Shown here: piece after piece, positions 27,194 through 36,723 of the stretch
Layout of the letters: each line of letters opens with the position of its first letter
How positions within the stretch are numbered: the stretch's first letter is position 1
Assembly: GCF_910596095.1 (NCBI RefSeq)
Contig: NC_056550.1
Span: 21,882,001 to 21,946,000, forward strand
Source of the DNA: Thunnus maccoyii
Taxonomy: Eukaryota > Chordata > Actinopteri > Scombriformes > Scombridae
DNA length: 64,000 bases
Direction of reading: 5' to 3'
The notes under the pieces: model-generated
Database searches by the model: none
What the model was told of the DNA's origin: nothing
Seen by the model: the letters and a program-made list of their open reading frames with translations, nothing else
Translations under genes and position numbers: made by a program

Positions 27194-27277
<84 letters not shown>
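27194..27277. repeat. (GT)42 microsatellite
   Basis: Eighty-four bases of uninterrupted GT, the longest dinucleotide array in the window, beyond the 3' end of neurod2. T runs follow near 27402-27423. Confidence 0.98.
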
Positions 27278-27279
<2 letters not shown>

Positions 27280-27555
27280 TATGTGTGCAGCAACAGTGCT
27301 GATGAATCATACAGTGTCTCTCTGGGCCTTGTTGCCTCGCTCTGTGGTGTCGTTGGGTTTTGCATAGATGCGAAACGATTGATTTGCTGGAGAACAGATC
27401 TTTTTTTTTTTTTTTTTTTTTTTAAACAACCCAACCCAGCACATTTTTTTTCTGCATTTTCCTTTGCATTCCTAAAAAAAAAAAAATTTCCCAACCTCCC
27501 AAATCTCGCACGTATAGGCGAGTAAATGTGATTTGCATTATAGCTTGTTCAGTGA

Positions 27556-27561
27556 TTTATT
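27556..27561 (-). terminator. neurod2: candidate poly(A) signal of neurod2
   Basis: TTTATT on the plus strand is AATAAA on the minus strand, about 490 bases past the neurod2 stop codon. It is the first canonical hexamer I see downstream, which would give a 3' UTR of about 0.5 kb. Other hexamers lie further on near 26710. Confidence 0.4.
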
Positions 27562-28049
27562 TCTAATTTCGTAATATTAGAAAACCACCGCCAATGTCAG
27601 GGTGTAGCTGTAGCCAGTGATGTAGTGGTAAATAAATAAGTGGGTAAACTTTGACTTTTCAGGAATCAAAATGCAAACAGCCACCAATACAAACACAAAT
27701 CACATTTTTAAAAACATTGATAATTTGAAATTCCCTTATTTTCATATAGATCTTGATAGGATTTGTTCAATCAAAATTCCTCTTAGAGATTTATCTCAGC
27801 CTTAAAAGCTGAAAAATTCAGTTGCTCATAACAAGAGTGTGGGTTAGATGGATTGCCCTCCACTACATCCCTGACTAAAGCAAACCAAAAACAAAATTGA
27901 ACACTGAATAAATTAAAAGAAAAACACTAATGACAACGAGTGAAACATCTCTCCAGAATTCCTAAATCCTGACAGGTAAGTTTGTCAAAAAGTGTGCCGT
28001 GGATAGATTGTTGATTGCAAGGGGACGCACGATAGGCTTCTCTTTTTTT

Positions 28050-29123
28050 TTAATTGTGAAAAAACGCGTTCAGTTCGTCATACACGGGGGCCCGTTCGTG
28101 GTGTAAGTGCATGTCGTGGTAAGGCAGGACGTTTTCAGAGTGAATGCCGCTCCGGGTCCCCGAGGAGCCAAACACCAGGTTGTGGGCACCGCTGGGTCTG
28201 GAGCCAGGCAGGCCGGAGTAATGCATAGAGTAGTGGTACCCCTTCTCGTTTTCGGGGGACGCAGAGCCTTGGTGCTTCAGGGAAAAGTTGCCATTGATGC
28301 ACAGGGGCGGGCTGAGGGGCCCCTCGTATTCAGGACTGTTATACTCCGGGGACCCGCTCCCACCGTAGAGAGAGTCGTAAGTCGAGCAGTAGCCGTGCGT
28401 CCTCAGCGGATGCGAGTTCGAGCCCGGCTGGCAGTGGGGGCTGGAGAGACGCGCGCACTGGTACGGGTAGGAATGCATGGAGAAGGAGCCGGACCCGTAC
28501 CTGCTCCCGTCCTGACACTGCTGCTCGGTTAGGAAGTTACGGGAGTTCAGCTGCAGGCATCCCGCCACCAGGTTGGTCGTGGGCTGGGAGAGTCCCTTGC
28601 ACAGCGTCTGGACGTAGGACACAAGGTCGGGCCTTTTCCCAGAGCGCAATATCTCCGACAGGGCCCAGATATAGTTTTTGGCCAACCGCAGTGTCTCGAT
28701 TTTGGACAGTTTTTGCGTTTTGGAGTAGCATGGCACCACTTTACGCAGATTGTCGAGCGCAGAGTTCAGGTCGTGCATGCGGGTCCGCTCTCGCGCGTTG
28801 GCCTTTGTCCGCCGCATCTTGGAGCGCTCGATGCGGGCCTGGGTCATCTTGCGCTTCTTGGGGCCCCTTTTCTTGGGCCTGTCCCCCTCTGTATCCTCTC
28901 CGTCGTCCTCCTCCTCCACCTCGTCGTCCTCGTCGTCTTCCCCGGCGTGCTCCGAGTGCGTCCGGCTGTCTCCTCTCAGCTCAGAAGAATCCATGTCGTC
29001 CTGGGTTACCTCATGGTCCTCATCTTTGATCCGGGGGCCCTCGCCTTCGCTGTCCTCCGCCCAGCCGGAGTATTTCTGCACGTCGGGAAGCAGCGAGGGG
29101 TCACTGAAAAGCCTCGTCAACAT
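28050..29123 (-). CDS. neurod2: neurogenic differentiation factor 2 (bHLH transcription factor)
   Basis: A 357-aa nuclear bHLH activator that dimerises with E proteins, binds CANNTG E-boxes (preferring CAGATG) and drives neuronal differentiation. In order: the N-terminus [12 protein letters not shown], like mammalian NEUROD2; an acidic stretch at about 59-80; the basic nuclear-signal-like [11 protein letters not shown] at 82-92; the bHLH at about 104-160; the Neuro_bHLH region with [19 protein letters not shown] at 175-193; the conserved block [15 protein letters not shown] around 268-283; and the family end [14 protein letters not shown] after the LNSR step and the [12 protein letters not shown] block point to NEUROD2 rather than NEUROD1 or NEUROD6. 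The frame is open 20 codons further upstream to another ATG. A clean 3' splice site (pyrimidine tract then CAG, AG at 29131-29132) lies between the two, so those codons are intronic and Met at 29121-29123 is the start. The whole CDS is in one exon, as in mammals. Residue 114 in the basic region is Thr where human has Asn. Confidence 0.97.
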   Translation of the reverse strand: MLTRLFSDPSLLPDVQKYSGWAEDSEGEGPRIKDEDHEVTQDDMDSSELRGDSRTHSEHAGEDDEDDEVEEEDDGEDTEGDRPKKRGPKKRKMTQARIERSKMRRTKANARERTRMHDLNSALDNLRKVVPCYSKTQKLSKIETLRLAKNYIWALSEILRSGKRPDLVSYVQTLCKGLSQPTTNLVAGCLQLNSRNFLTEQQCQDGSRYGSGSFSMHSYPYQCARLSSPHCQPGSNSHPLRTHGYCSTYDSLYGGSGSPEYNSPEYEGPLSPPLCINGNFSLKHQGSASPENEKGYHYSMHYSGLPGSRPSGAHNLVFGSSGTRSGIHSENVLPYHDMHLHHERAPVYDELNAFFHN

Positions 29124-29638
29124 TGTGGCTCTGGAGAGGAGAGAAAAAGAAATCGAAAACGAGGCCTCACAAGCACAGGACATGTACAGAGTGTCTAAGT
29201 AGCTGTATAATAAGAAAACGAAGAAATGGCTCCATACTAGAAAAAAAGATTAAACTCTCTATAGTGCACGTCACCATAAACATCCCAATATTGGCCCTAT
29301 ATTATAAATCCCACTGAAAATGTATTAAATTCTCAGTGTAAGGTCAATAAAACTATTAACTAGACTACTATCGCTGCTTGACTTTTAATATCATTTTACC
29401 ATCAGAGTCGTTATTTTCACCTACAGGACAAAGAGTGCAAATTTGTGGGGGCTGAAAAAGAGAAAGAAATCAGCTCTTAAAAGCTTTACGCTGGGTTACA
29501 GCCAGACGGATCCCTCATTTAAATCCCTGCTGTCATCCCGTGTGCCCTCTCGCGTCCTCTCAGCAGCGGGTCCCAGCGGCAGGGGCCACATTACAGGTCC
29601 CACGGGGGGGCCCCCACTTTCACTCCTCCTGACGCCCA

Positions 29639-29646
29639 TATATATA
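29639..29646 (-). promoter_or_regulatory. TATA-like box in neurod2 intron
   Basis: TATATATA on the minus strand, followed by G-rich leader-like sequence and preceded by a CCAAT-like ACCAATTA about 80-90 bases upstream. It would place a start site near 29610, about 490 bases before the neurod2 ATG. It may be an alternative promoter or chance. Confidence 0.3.
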
Positions 29647-30689
29647 CACTGCTGGCTGCATTCCAGCACTATTCATCTATACCCATACACCTCTCCTCAG
29701 AGGAGGCGAAAGGGATTTTATTTAATTGGTAGGTTTGCTCCGTATAAAGTCACGCTGATTATTAAATTAAAGCTTATAGACATTTCCTAATTCAAGCTGT
29801 AAAAAGGCTTGGAAAGCTGTTTTAATACCATGGCCTTTAAGCAGCAGCCAACAGGAAAAGTAACCCACTGTCTTTTAAAATAAATAAAATATTAACATTT
29901 TATCTATCGTATGTCAGATGAAACAATAATAATCATCATTATAATAATAATTATAATACATAAAGAAAGAAATATTCCCTTTTTAGGATAAAAATACATT
30001 AAATTCTTTCGCAAAATACATCAAAATAACAGTAACGAAGTACATTTAATGTTTTAAAAGTAAGCAAACGTGTATTATTAATAAATCTAAAATCAAAAGT
30101 AAATTGATTAGCCTACCACTTGATTAGTAAGTTCAGTCCCATCACAGAAAGACGAGGTGATCTTTGACAGCTTCAATAAGCCTCCATTGGCTTCCTCCCT
30201 AACATGTTTCACTTCCCATCTATTATTATAGTGCAGCAGCAGATAGACTTGCAGCCCGTGGTAAGGTAGGCTGTGATGGTTGGTTAATTATCTCGGGGGG
30301 TGTGCCAGGGGCAAAATCTAGTTTTTAAATCTCAGGCTCAGGAGGTTTGCTCAATTAGAAGGGGGGAGAAAAAAAACACAACAACGTTTAATTAACAGAC
30401 CATGCAGCTTACACGAAATAGATTTCACACATAATTCAGTATGCACGAGTGCATGATTTCAAAGCACTTTTTTTTTAGTCAGCCCTTTGCAGATGGAAAT
30501 CGCTTGTATCCTTTTAGCCCTCGTTAAAAAATAAAAAAAAAACACAACTCGTGAAACACACAAATATCCTGCAAAAGCCTGCATGCATTTACTCCCCTGG
30601 AGCAGCAAACGACTGTGGGTTTAAACAATGTTATGTCGAGATAGATTGTTGGAGATAAAATTGGACAAACAGAGATAAATCATAATGCA

Positions 30690-30860
30690 CACCGCCTGTC
30701 ACAGTCAATGGCGTTGTCCCACCCTTTCATTTGCTCCGAGATTGGACGTGCAAATCATCGACAAAATCATCAATAAATCTCCCATTAAGCTCGAGGACGT
30801 CCTTCGCTGAGGCAGCGGGGGCTGATGTCAAAATCCTCTACTGATATCTGTGCTGCTCAT
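30690..30860 (-). promoter_or_regulatory. candidate intronic regulatory element
   Basis: Complex unique sequence with an inverted CCAAT (GATTGG), repeated ATCATC and TAAT-type cores and no simple repeats, inside the neurod2 5' intron. The sequence character suggests a conserved element. Conservation was not tested. Confidence 0.22.
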
Positions 30861-31148
30861 CGTCTTTTGTTTCTCTGATTCAATGTCCAGGCGCAGGAAT
30901 CTCTAAATCAAATTAATGTCCGATATGATCTATTTACAGCCTGCGCGACGCTGTTGTAAAAAAGGGGGGGCTACTCCAATTCTCCAAGATTGCTCCCTGA
31001 AAATAATCCTGGAGGGGTTGAAACCCGGACCGGGAGTCGCTTTTTGACGCCTTTTTGACTCAAGCGTGGCATTTGATCTTTATCTTTTATAATCCAGGTA
31101 GATGGATGCCAAAAGTTGAAGGGCAAGCAGAAAGAGAGCGAGAAAGAG

Positions 31149-31179
<31 letters not shown>

Positions 31180-31512
31180 GAGAGAGGTGGAGTGCGGAGC
31201 TATTTTGTGCACCTAATATGGAAATCCAATAAACTGGTCAACATGCCATTTATGACATTTTTTGCCAAAATGTGCCATCAGCAGATTTAGACTCTGCAAA
31301 GAGCCTATATACCGTGGATCAATAGGAACACACAGGAGCAAAGTCACACACATATTGGGCGACTATACATTAGATTTCCACATGGATTCATGCCAGTAGA
31401 TTATTAGCATTTTACCCTACAAATTATGAGCGATAAAGGTGCCTTAATTTCCCAAAACAAGCTATTTAAAGTACAGTAACAAACGCAGATGAACCACCTT
31501 GCATTAAAAATA

Positions 31513-31526
31513 CATCTGTTCATCTG
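31513..31526 (-). promoter_or_regulatory. paired CAGATG E-boxes
   Basis: Two CATCTG hexamers (CAGATG on the minus strand) at 31513-31518 and 31521-31526 are separated by two bases. CAGATG is the preferred site of NeuroD and neurogenin proteins. They lie just downstream of the proposed exon 1, so auto- or cross-regulation by proneural factors is plausible. Confidence 0.4.
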
Positions 31527-31638
31527 TTTATTAGATTAATTTACTCCTCCATTTTGGACCTGCGCTTCAGCATCCAAAGATTTTTTTTTTTCTTCTTTTT
31601 TTTTTCTTGCTACTGTTGTTGTTTATGTTCCAACTTAC

Positions 31639-31860
31639 CTCGTCTCGAGCTCTTCACAGGGGATAGGAGAGAGAGAGAGAGAGGAAAAAAAAAAACTGCG
31701 CTTGAGTTTCAGACCATCTTCAGGGGCCGCATGAGCGAGCGAACCAACGCTCCCTATCAGTGTGTAGGTGCAGGCAGCAGCGCGCGGCTCTCCTCCTCTG
31801 GCTCTGATGGGGTTGTTTAGTGGTGCTTCTCTCCCGGCGCGCGCACTCGAATAACCGGAG
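31639..31860 (-). other. neurod2: neurod2 non-coding exon 1 (5' end uncertain)
   Basis: Defined by the strong donor GACGAG/GTAAGT whose last exonic base is 31639. Upstream sequence is GC- and CpG-rich to about 31860, as expected for a developmental promoter. There is no TATA box here, so the cap site cannot be placed. A 7-codon upstream ORF (31709-31732, minus, ATG to TGA) lies in the presumed leader. Confidence 0.5.
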
Positions 31861-31924
31861 CTTGCGAGCTGAACGTGCGTCTTCGGCGAGTCTGTGTGTG
31901 AGTGAGGAGTGAACATGTATGTAT

Positions 31925-31970
31925 GTGTGTACTGTATGTATGTGTGTGTGTGTATGTGTGTGTGTGTGTA

Positions 31971-32000
<30 letters not shown>
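31925..32000. repeat. interrupted (TG)n microsatellite
   Basis: TG repeats with TA interruptions immediately upstream of the neurod2 promoter region. Confidence 0.93.
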
Positions 32001-32004
<4 letters not shown>

Positions 32005-32153
32005 GCAACTGTGAGCTACCGGGGACGGGGTTACATACCAGCTAAGGCTGTGATGCCAGCGCCCATATGGCTGGCACGTCACCGGCAAGAGCCATCACAG
32101 GAGAGCCCGGTGATTGACATGCGCCCGCATTCGGAGAGATTTGCCCTCCCGGG

Positions 32154-32157
<4 letters not shown>

Positions 32158-32204
<47 letters not shown>

Positions 32205-32285
32205 GTGGGGGGGGTGCGGTGGAGGAGGTAGAGGAGGAGGAGGTGGTGGTGGTGGTGGTGGTGGAGGAGGAGGAGGAGGAGGAGG
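32158..32285. repeat. (GA)n then compound (GGA)n(GGT)n(GGA)n tract
   Basis: GA array to 32201, a short G run, then GGA, GGT and GGA blocks. Less than 0.5 kb upstream of neurod2 exon 1. A further GA array lies near 32347-32392. Confidence 0.93.
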
Positions 32286-32345
32286 GCTTCGCCATCTGTC
32301 ACCGCGCTAGCGCTCACACAGCCAGAAAAAAAGGAGGAAAAACAG

Positions 32346-32379
<34 letters not shown>

Positions 32380-32409
32380 TAGAGAGAGAGAGGGGGGAGA
32401 AGATAAAAT

Positions 32410-34670
32410 GGTGGAACAACAAAACTCATCATTGTTGACCTGTGTTGCTGCTTCAAGAGATGTAGGCTATTTTCTTATCATATCTGGGAATTTTCCCATT
32501 CACCTGCCAAACTACAGTTAATATGAAATGCAAGGGAGAAGGGAGCAGTCTGCACGAGGAGGATTATAGTTGTATAGGAAGTGAATATACAGTACAGTTA
32601 AGTATGATAGGATCAATGCATAATCTCAGCCATACTGATTCCCTATAGGGGTGTTATAGTGATTACTCCACAGGGTCGCCTATTAAGTGTCTAATAGTGT
32701 TAATGTGATAATACAGTAAACAACTATGACCTGCAGCTAGTCAAGTGCTGCTATAAAATCATATCTACACAATCAATGAACTGTTTTTTTTAAAAGAAGT
32801 TTGAGAGGATAATACGACAATAATGTATTATAAAATGACATCAATTAACTCTTCAGCAAATGAAAGGTGGGTAAAGTGGGTTTAGTTGCAGGGTTTACCC
32901 TCCACCACATCTCTGGCGGGAGGTAGGGGGATGGGGATGCATTATAAGTGCATTAAGGCCGTGGAACAGAAGGCATATTGTTTATTTATTTACCTAATTG
33001 GATCAAATTATGCTTCCATGTATTCAGAGGAACGACAACCAAAACCAATTGTGATTTGCTCTGACTCTTGTGGGCACAACACCGGGCACAGATGACCCAC
33101 TTGCCAAAGCCGCAAATTAGTCAATATAAAAGGTATAATGTTACATAGGCTTCTGCTGTATGCAAGGGTCTGTGTGTGTGTGTATGTGTGTGTGTGTGTG
33201 GACTGGTGCTCATGTGGTGAAGTGTGAAGATCAAATGTTTCCTGGTAGCTGTGTCCGAATGTGTGCGGTTTGCCAGAGCTGCTGCTGGTGTTTCCAGGGC
33301 GTAATGCTGAGTGAGGGGCGCCTTCAGGGGTGAGCATCAGAGGAAGAGGGAGAGAGGCACAGTGAGAGGAAGGGTGAGAGAGAGAGACAGAGAAAGAGAG
33401 AGAGAGAGAGAGTGAGACCCAGGTGTGCAGGCTCACTAGGGATGTATGAAAAATGAGGAGGAAGAGGGGGGGAGCGGGGGTGTAGCTGTTGATGACAGGG
33501 AATTGGTGCTGGTAGAAGCTGGCAGAGGTGCCTGAGATTTAGGAGGGGGCATGTTGGCACATCAGTGGCTTAGATGCAAGAATTCCTCACTACCAGCATC
33601 CCAGTCCCTCTAGTGCGTCTGCCTCGCTGCATTGTGTCCATCCCAGCCCCGAGATCTCTCTATTTAGCACATATTAGTGGAGTTAATGTGGGAGAAATGA
33701 GTTTGATGACCACCAAGTCCAATTTGGCACAAAGAGACCCGTCGGGCTGAGGGAACAGGGACCTGGAGGCTGAAAAATAGCTGATAGAAGCTCATCATGT
33801 CCTTGGGCCTGGCTCACCCCTACATCTCCTCCGCAACCATAACTGGGGGAGTGTTTAGAGGGTGGCGGGGTCATCCCTGGGGTCACCGGTAGTGTGGCAG
33901 CTGTGGCAAGGGAGCCGTGATGCTGCACATTCACTAATGTGTCTCATCCCTTATGGGATGAGGGGATGGTAACCTGGCACTGCCCCAAACCATGGTGGGG
34001 TGATTGTGTCAGTGTTTATGTGTGTGTGTGTGTGTGTTTGTGTGTGTGTGTGAAGGGAGAATAGAGGGGCATGGAGCTTCACTGCCAGCCAAATCGCTGC
34101 CCTATCCTACCTCAGCTGCAGTGGGGAAAGAGGGGGGAGGGTTCAATTGCTGCGGCCATGGGGGGCTGATGCTTCTCAACAAGTCCCAAACAACCTTCAG
34201 GTCACCTTGCCAAAATAAATGCTAAATGTCAACAGCATGGCTTTAGCCAGCACCGGGCTCAAGGCGACTCCAATCAGGGAGGCTTTGATCTGATATTGAA
34301 ACGCTGGAGGAGAGCTTGTTTGGAATTACAATATTTTAGAATGACTTTGCATCCTGTTTGTATGCGGATTAGTCTTAAGTAAGGGCCACCTGCTGTGCCT
34401 TTTCATAGCCTAAATGCATGTAATCAAAATGCAAAAATTGAAGCCCTTTCCCTTTAAGATATCAAATTCTCCATCACTCTTTTCCCCTCTATGGTCAAAT
34501 GACACCCAATAGCCTTTCAAAGTCATCAAGCCACACCTCCTACCTTTGTCATCTTCCCCCTCCTCCCTTCCTCCTTTCCTTTCCTCACTGTCAGACATCT
34601 GAGGTGATGACCTGCACTTCACTTGTCTTTCTGGAAGAATTGCAAACTTCTGCTGGCAAAAAAAAAAATG
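32410..34670. other. intergenic upstream of neurod2, enhancer candidates
   Basis: No gene seen. Bases 32880-33150 and 34230-34440 are complex, non-repetitive and rich in TAAT and CAAAT cores. They are the likeliest regulatory stretches close to the promoter. Between them lie TG and GA simple repeats (33170-33200, 33394-33413, 34018-34052). Confidence 0.4.
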
Positions 34671-34674
34671 AAAT

Positions 34675-34678
<4 letters not shown>

Positions 34679-34714
<36 letters not shown>
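34679..34714. repeat. (CA)n microsatellite
   Basis: About 36 bases of CA, followed by an imperfect continuation. Confidence 0.96.
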
Positions 34715-34721
<7 letters not shown>

Positions 34722-34779
34722 ACACCCACCCCCCACCAGACTCCCGGACCCCATCTGCACTCTCCTCTCTCCAGCCCTC

Positions 34780-34860
34780 TAATTGCATATGCACAAATGC
34801 AAATGCCTATTAATTAATTACTTGACTAATTAGTGCAGTGGTATTTTAGAGCGATAAATC
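34780..34860. promoter_or_regulatory. candidate POU/homeobox enhancer
   Basis: A perfect octamer ATGCAAAT (34797-34804), TAATTAATTA (34811-34820) and the palindrome CTAATTAG (34826-34833) fall within 40 bases, about 3 kb upstream of neurod2 exon 1. This is the densest such cluster in the window. Confidence 0.38.
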
Positions 34861-36689
34861 AAGTGGAGATGGGGCCGAGGACGGCGGGGCAGGAGGAGGG
34901 CCGCGCGGAGCATCGACAATGAACCCGCACCAGAGGGAATGCTCCTACTGTACAAGTGTGTGGCTGAAGAGGACGTTGCACGCTGGACCCTCTGAAATGA
35001 AGCAAACGCTTGAAGAGTTGAGTGAGCGAGGTGAGTACTCTCTGTCTGAAAGAGGAGGTGAGGAAGGTAGAGAGAGTAGAGAGGAGATGTAATTTAGATT
35101 GCATAGATATGACCTCTGCTCCACCAAATGTGTTGTCTCCTGGCACGTGGCCAAGCGCGAATGCTCGTTGCACCTATTTTCACAAAGGAGAAACCGTCGG
35201 CTACATACTACGACTGCTCCTACTGATGCATATTTATACTGATATTGTAAACCATGTACAATAGTTCAATGAGCATAACAGTTGGCATCATTTAGCCTAC
35301 GCACTGAAACGGATGTGATAATTGTGGCATCTGTGATTGGGAGGTGAATAATTCTGGCAGCCCTGGTAAGCCTGTGTAACTGTCTATGTGTGTGTGTGGG
35401 TGTCTGTATGTGTGTGTGTGCCTGTAGGTGTGCCAGGCCCCCACCATAGGTACCCATGGAGATCTCCGGACTGAAATATTCATTCTTGTTTGCTCGCCCA
35501 GACAGTGTGGTCCTAATTGCAGCATCAGAAAGCTCCACCTCTCCCTCTCGTCTGGTTTGGCTGCAGCGGAGACAATCCTCACCTGGGAGCAGGATGCCTG
35601 TGTAAGTATGTGTGTGAGTAGGTGTGTGTGTGTGTGGGTGTGGGTGTGTGTGCTTGTACATCCATCCTCTTTTCTTGGGAGTGGAACTGGGTTTGGTAGA
35701 TTTGTGTTTGGCTCGCTCTTCCCTCACTTTCTCACTCATTCTCAAACACTGTGCCACAAAGGCACTTTTTCAAGGATCGGTTCTGTCAAATTCATTCATT
35801 TAATTTGCTCACGTGTCCCATTTTGCACGTATTTCGGCTTGCCTTCATGCCTCATTCACTCTGCCTGTGTTGGAGCTGGGTTGGCTATTGATCTCTCTAT
35901 TGAACTCTCTGTCAACATGTCTGTCTGTCTGTCGATCTGTCGGTCCACAGGGTGTGTGTGTGAGGCTCTGGAGTTTTTCATCAGTTCCTGTGCCAACCCA
36001 ACCCGTGCCTGGCCAAGCTGAACCATCTTGTGGGATTTTTGGCTTTTAATTATAGTAAGAGAGGATTAATTATGGCAGTGGAAACAAGGGGCCATGCATT
36101 ATTGATGCTATGAGTGAAAGGCTGGAGGGGGTAGAGGGTGCTAATTAAATCACTGCCCTACTGCCACGTCCTCCTCCGTCTCTGCCTCCACCATGTCTTC
36201 CACCTGCTACATCTCCAACACCCCACCCTAAGTTACTCCTCTCACCCACCCACACGTATACGCACACATATATTGTCACTCACACAAAACACTCAGACCT
36301 CTGTTGTCGTTTTTTCACGTCTAGCTTTGTTTCCCAAAAGCTCTGCCTCACTAAAATGTCCAAATCAAAGTTTAAGAATATCTTCCACTCACTAAACCAT
36401 CTTTAGCTTTTCAGGAATCTGTAATCATTGTAGTGTTTCCTTCCCCTTCCTGTGTCTCAGTTGTGTCTCAAGAGGTTTCCTCTCAGCCTCAATAGTATCT
36501 CAATTCACACGCTGCCACTTCCTGTTAAGAGTGATTTATACATTTTATCCATCTATTCAATGTCCCCCGGCGGTGACATGTTTTAAATTTACTTTCATCC
36601 TAAATGAGCACCTCAGTTTCAATTTCAACCCCCATTAGGGATGCTCTTTAGACAACATTTTTTTTAATAGAGCCAAATGTAACAAAAGG
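34861..36689. other. intergenic, no gene seen
   Basis: GC-rich unique sequence at 34860-35030, then TG-interrupted DNA near 35380-35660. A 197-codon plus frame at 35428-36021 crosses the TG repeats and resembles no protein family. Confidence 0.55.
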
Positions 36690-36723
36690 CTGCCATCTAC
36701 TGGAATTTACTGCCATCTGCTGT
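36690..36723 (-). promoter_or_regulatory. two tandem CTCF-like motifs (minus orientation)
   Basis: On the minus strand CCAGTAGATGGCAG (36690-36703) matches CCASYAGRKGGCRS at all 14 positions. ACAGCAGATGGCAG (36710-36723) matches at 13. They are 20 bases apart in the same orientation, between neurod2 and ppp1r1b. A repeat origin is possible. Confidence 0.5.

Larger units (their letters stand above)
29131..31638 (-). other. neurod2: neurod2 5'-UTR intron
   Basis: The acceptor is CCTCTCCAG before AGCCACAATG. The proposed donor is GACGAG then GTAAGTTGG at 31638-31630, a near-perfect consensus. A single intron just before the start codon is the usual NEUROD2 structure. Inside lie a TATA-like box (29639-29646), a putative 31-nt exon (29421-29451), GC-rich and AT-rich unique sequence (30150-30980) that may hold enhancers, and a (GA)n tract at about 31130-31187. 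Confidence 0.6.

Noticed and set aside
27194..27277. Regular repeats as a possible CRISPR-like array
   Set aside because: They are plain dinucleotide microsatellites with no spacers; the DNA is vertebrate.
29124..29183. 20-codon N-terminal extension of NeuroD2 from an upstream in-frame ATG
   Set aside because: A clear splice acceptor lies between the two ATGs, the extension is unlike the family, and MLTRLF is the known NEUROD2 start.
28713..29202. 150- and 161-codon plus-strand frames opposite neurod2
   Set aside because: Antisense shadows of the GC-rich coding exon, without family resemblance.
31909..32521. Frames of 122-135 codons upstream of neurod2
   Set aside because: They cover TG, GA and GGA/GGT repeats; the region is promoter-proximal and non-coding.
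35428..36021. 197-codon plus-strand frame
   Set aside because: Crosses TG repeats, Cys/Val/Ser-rich, resembles no family; judged chance.
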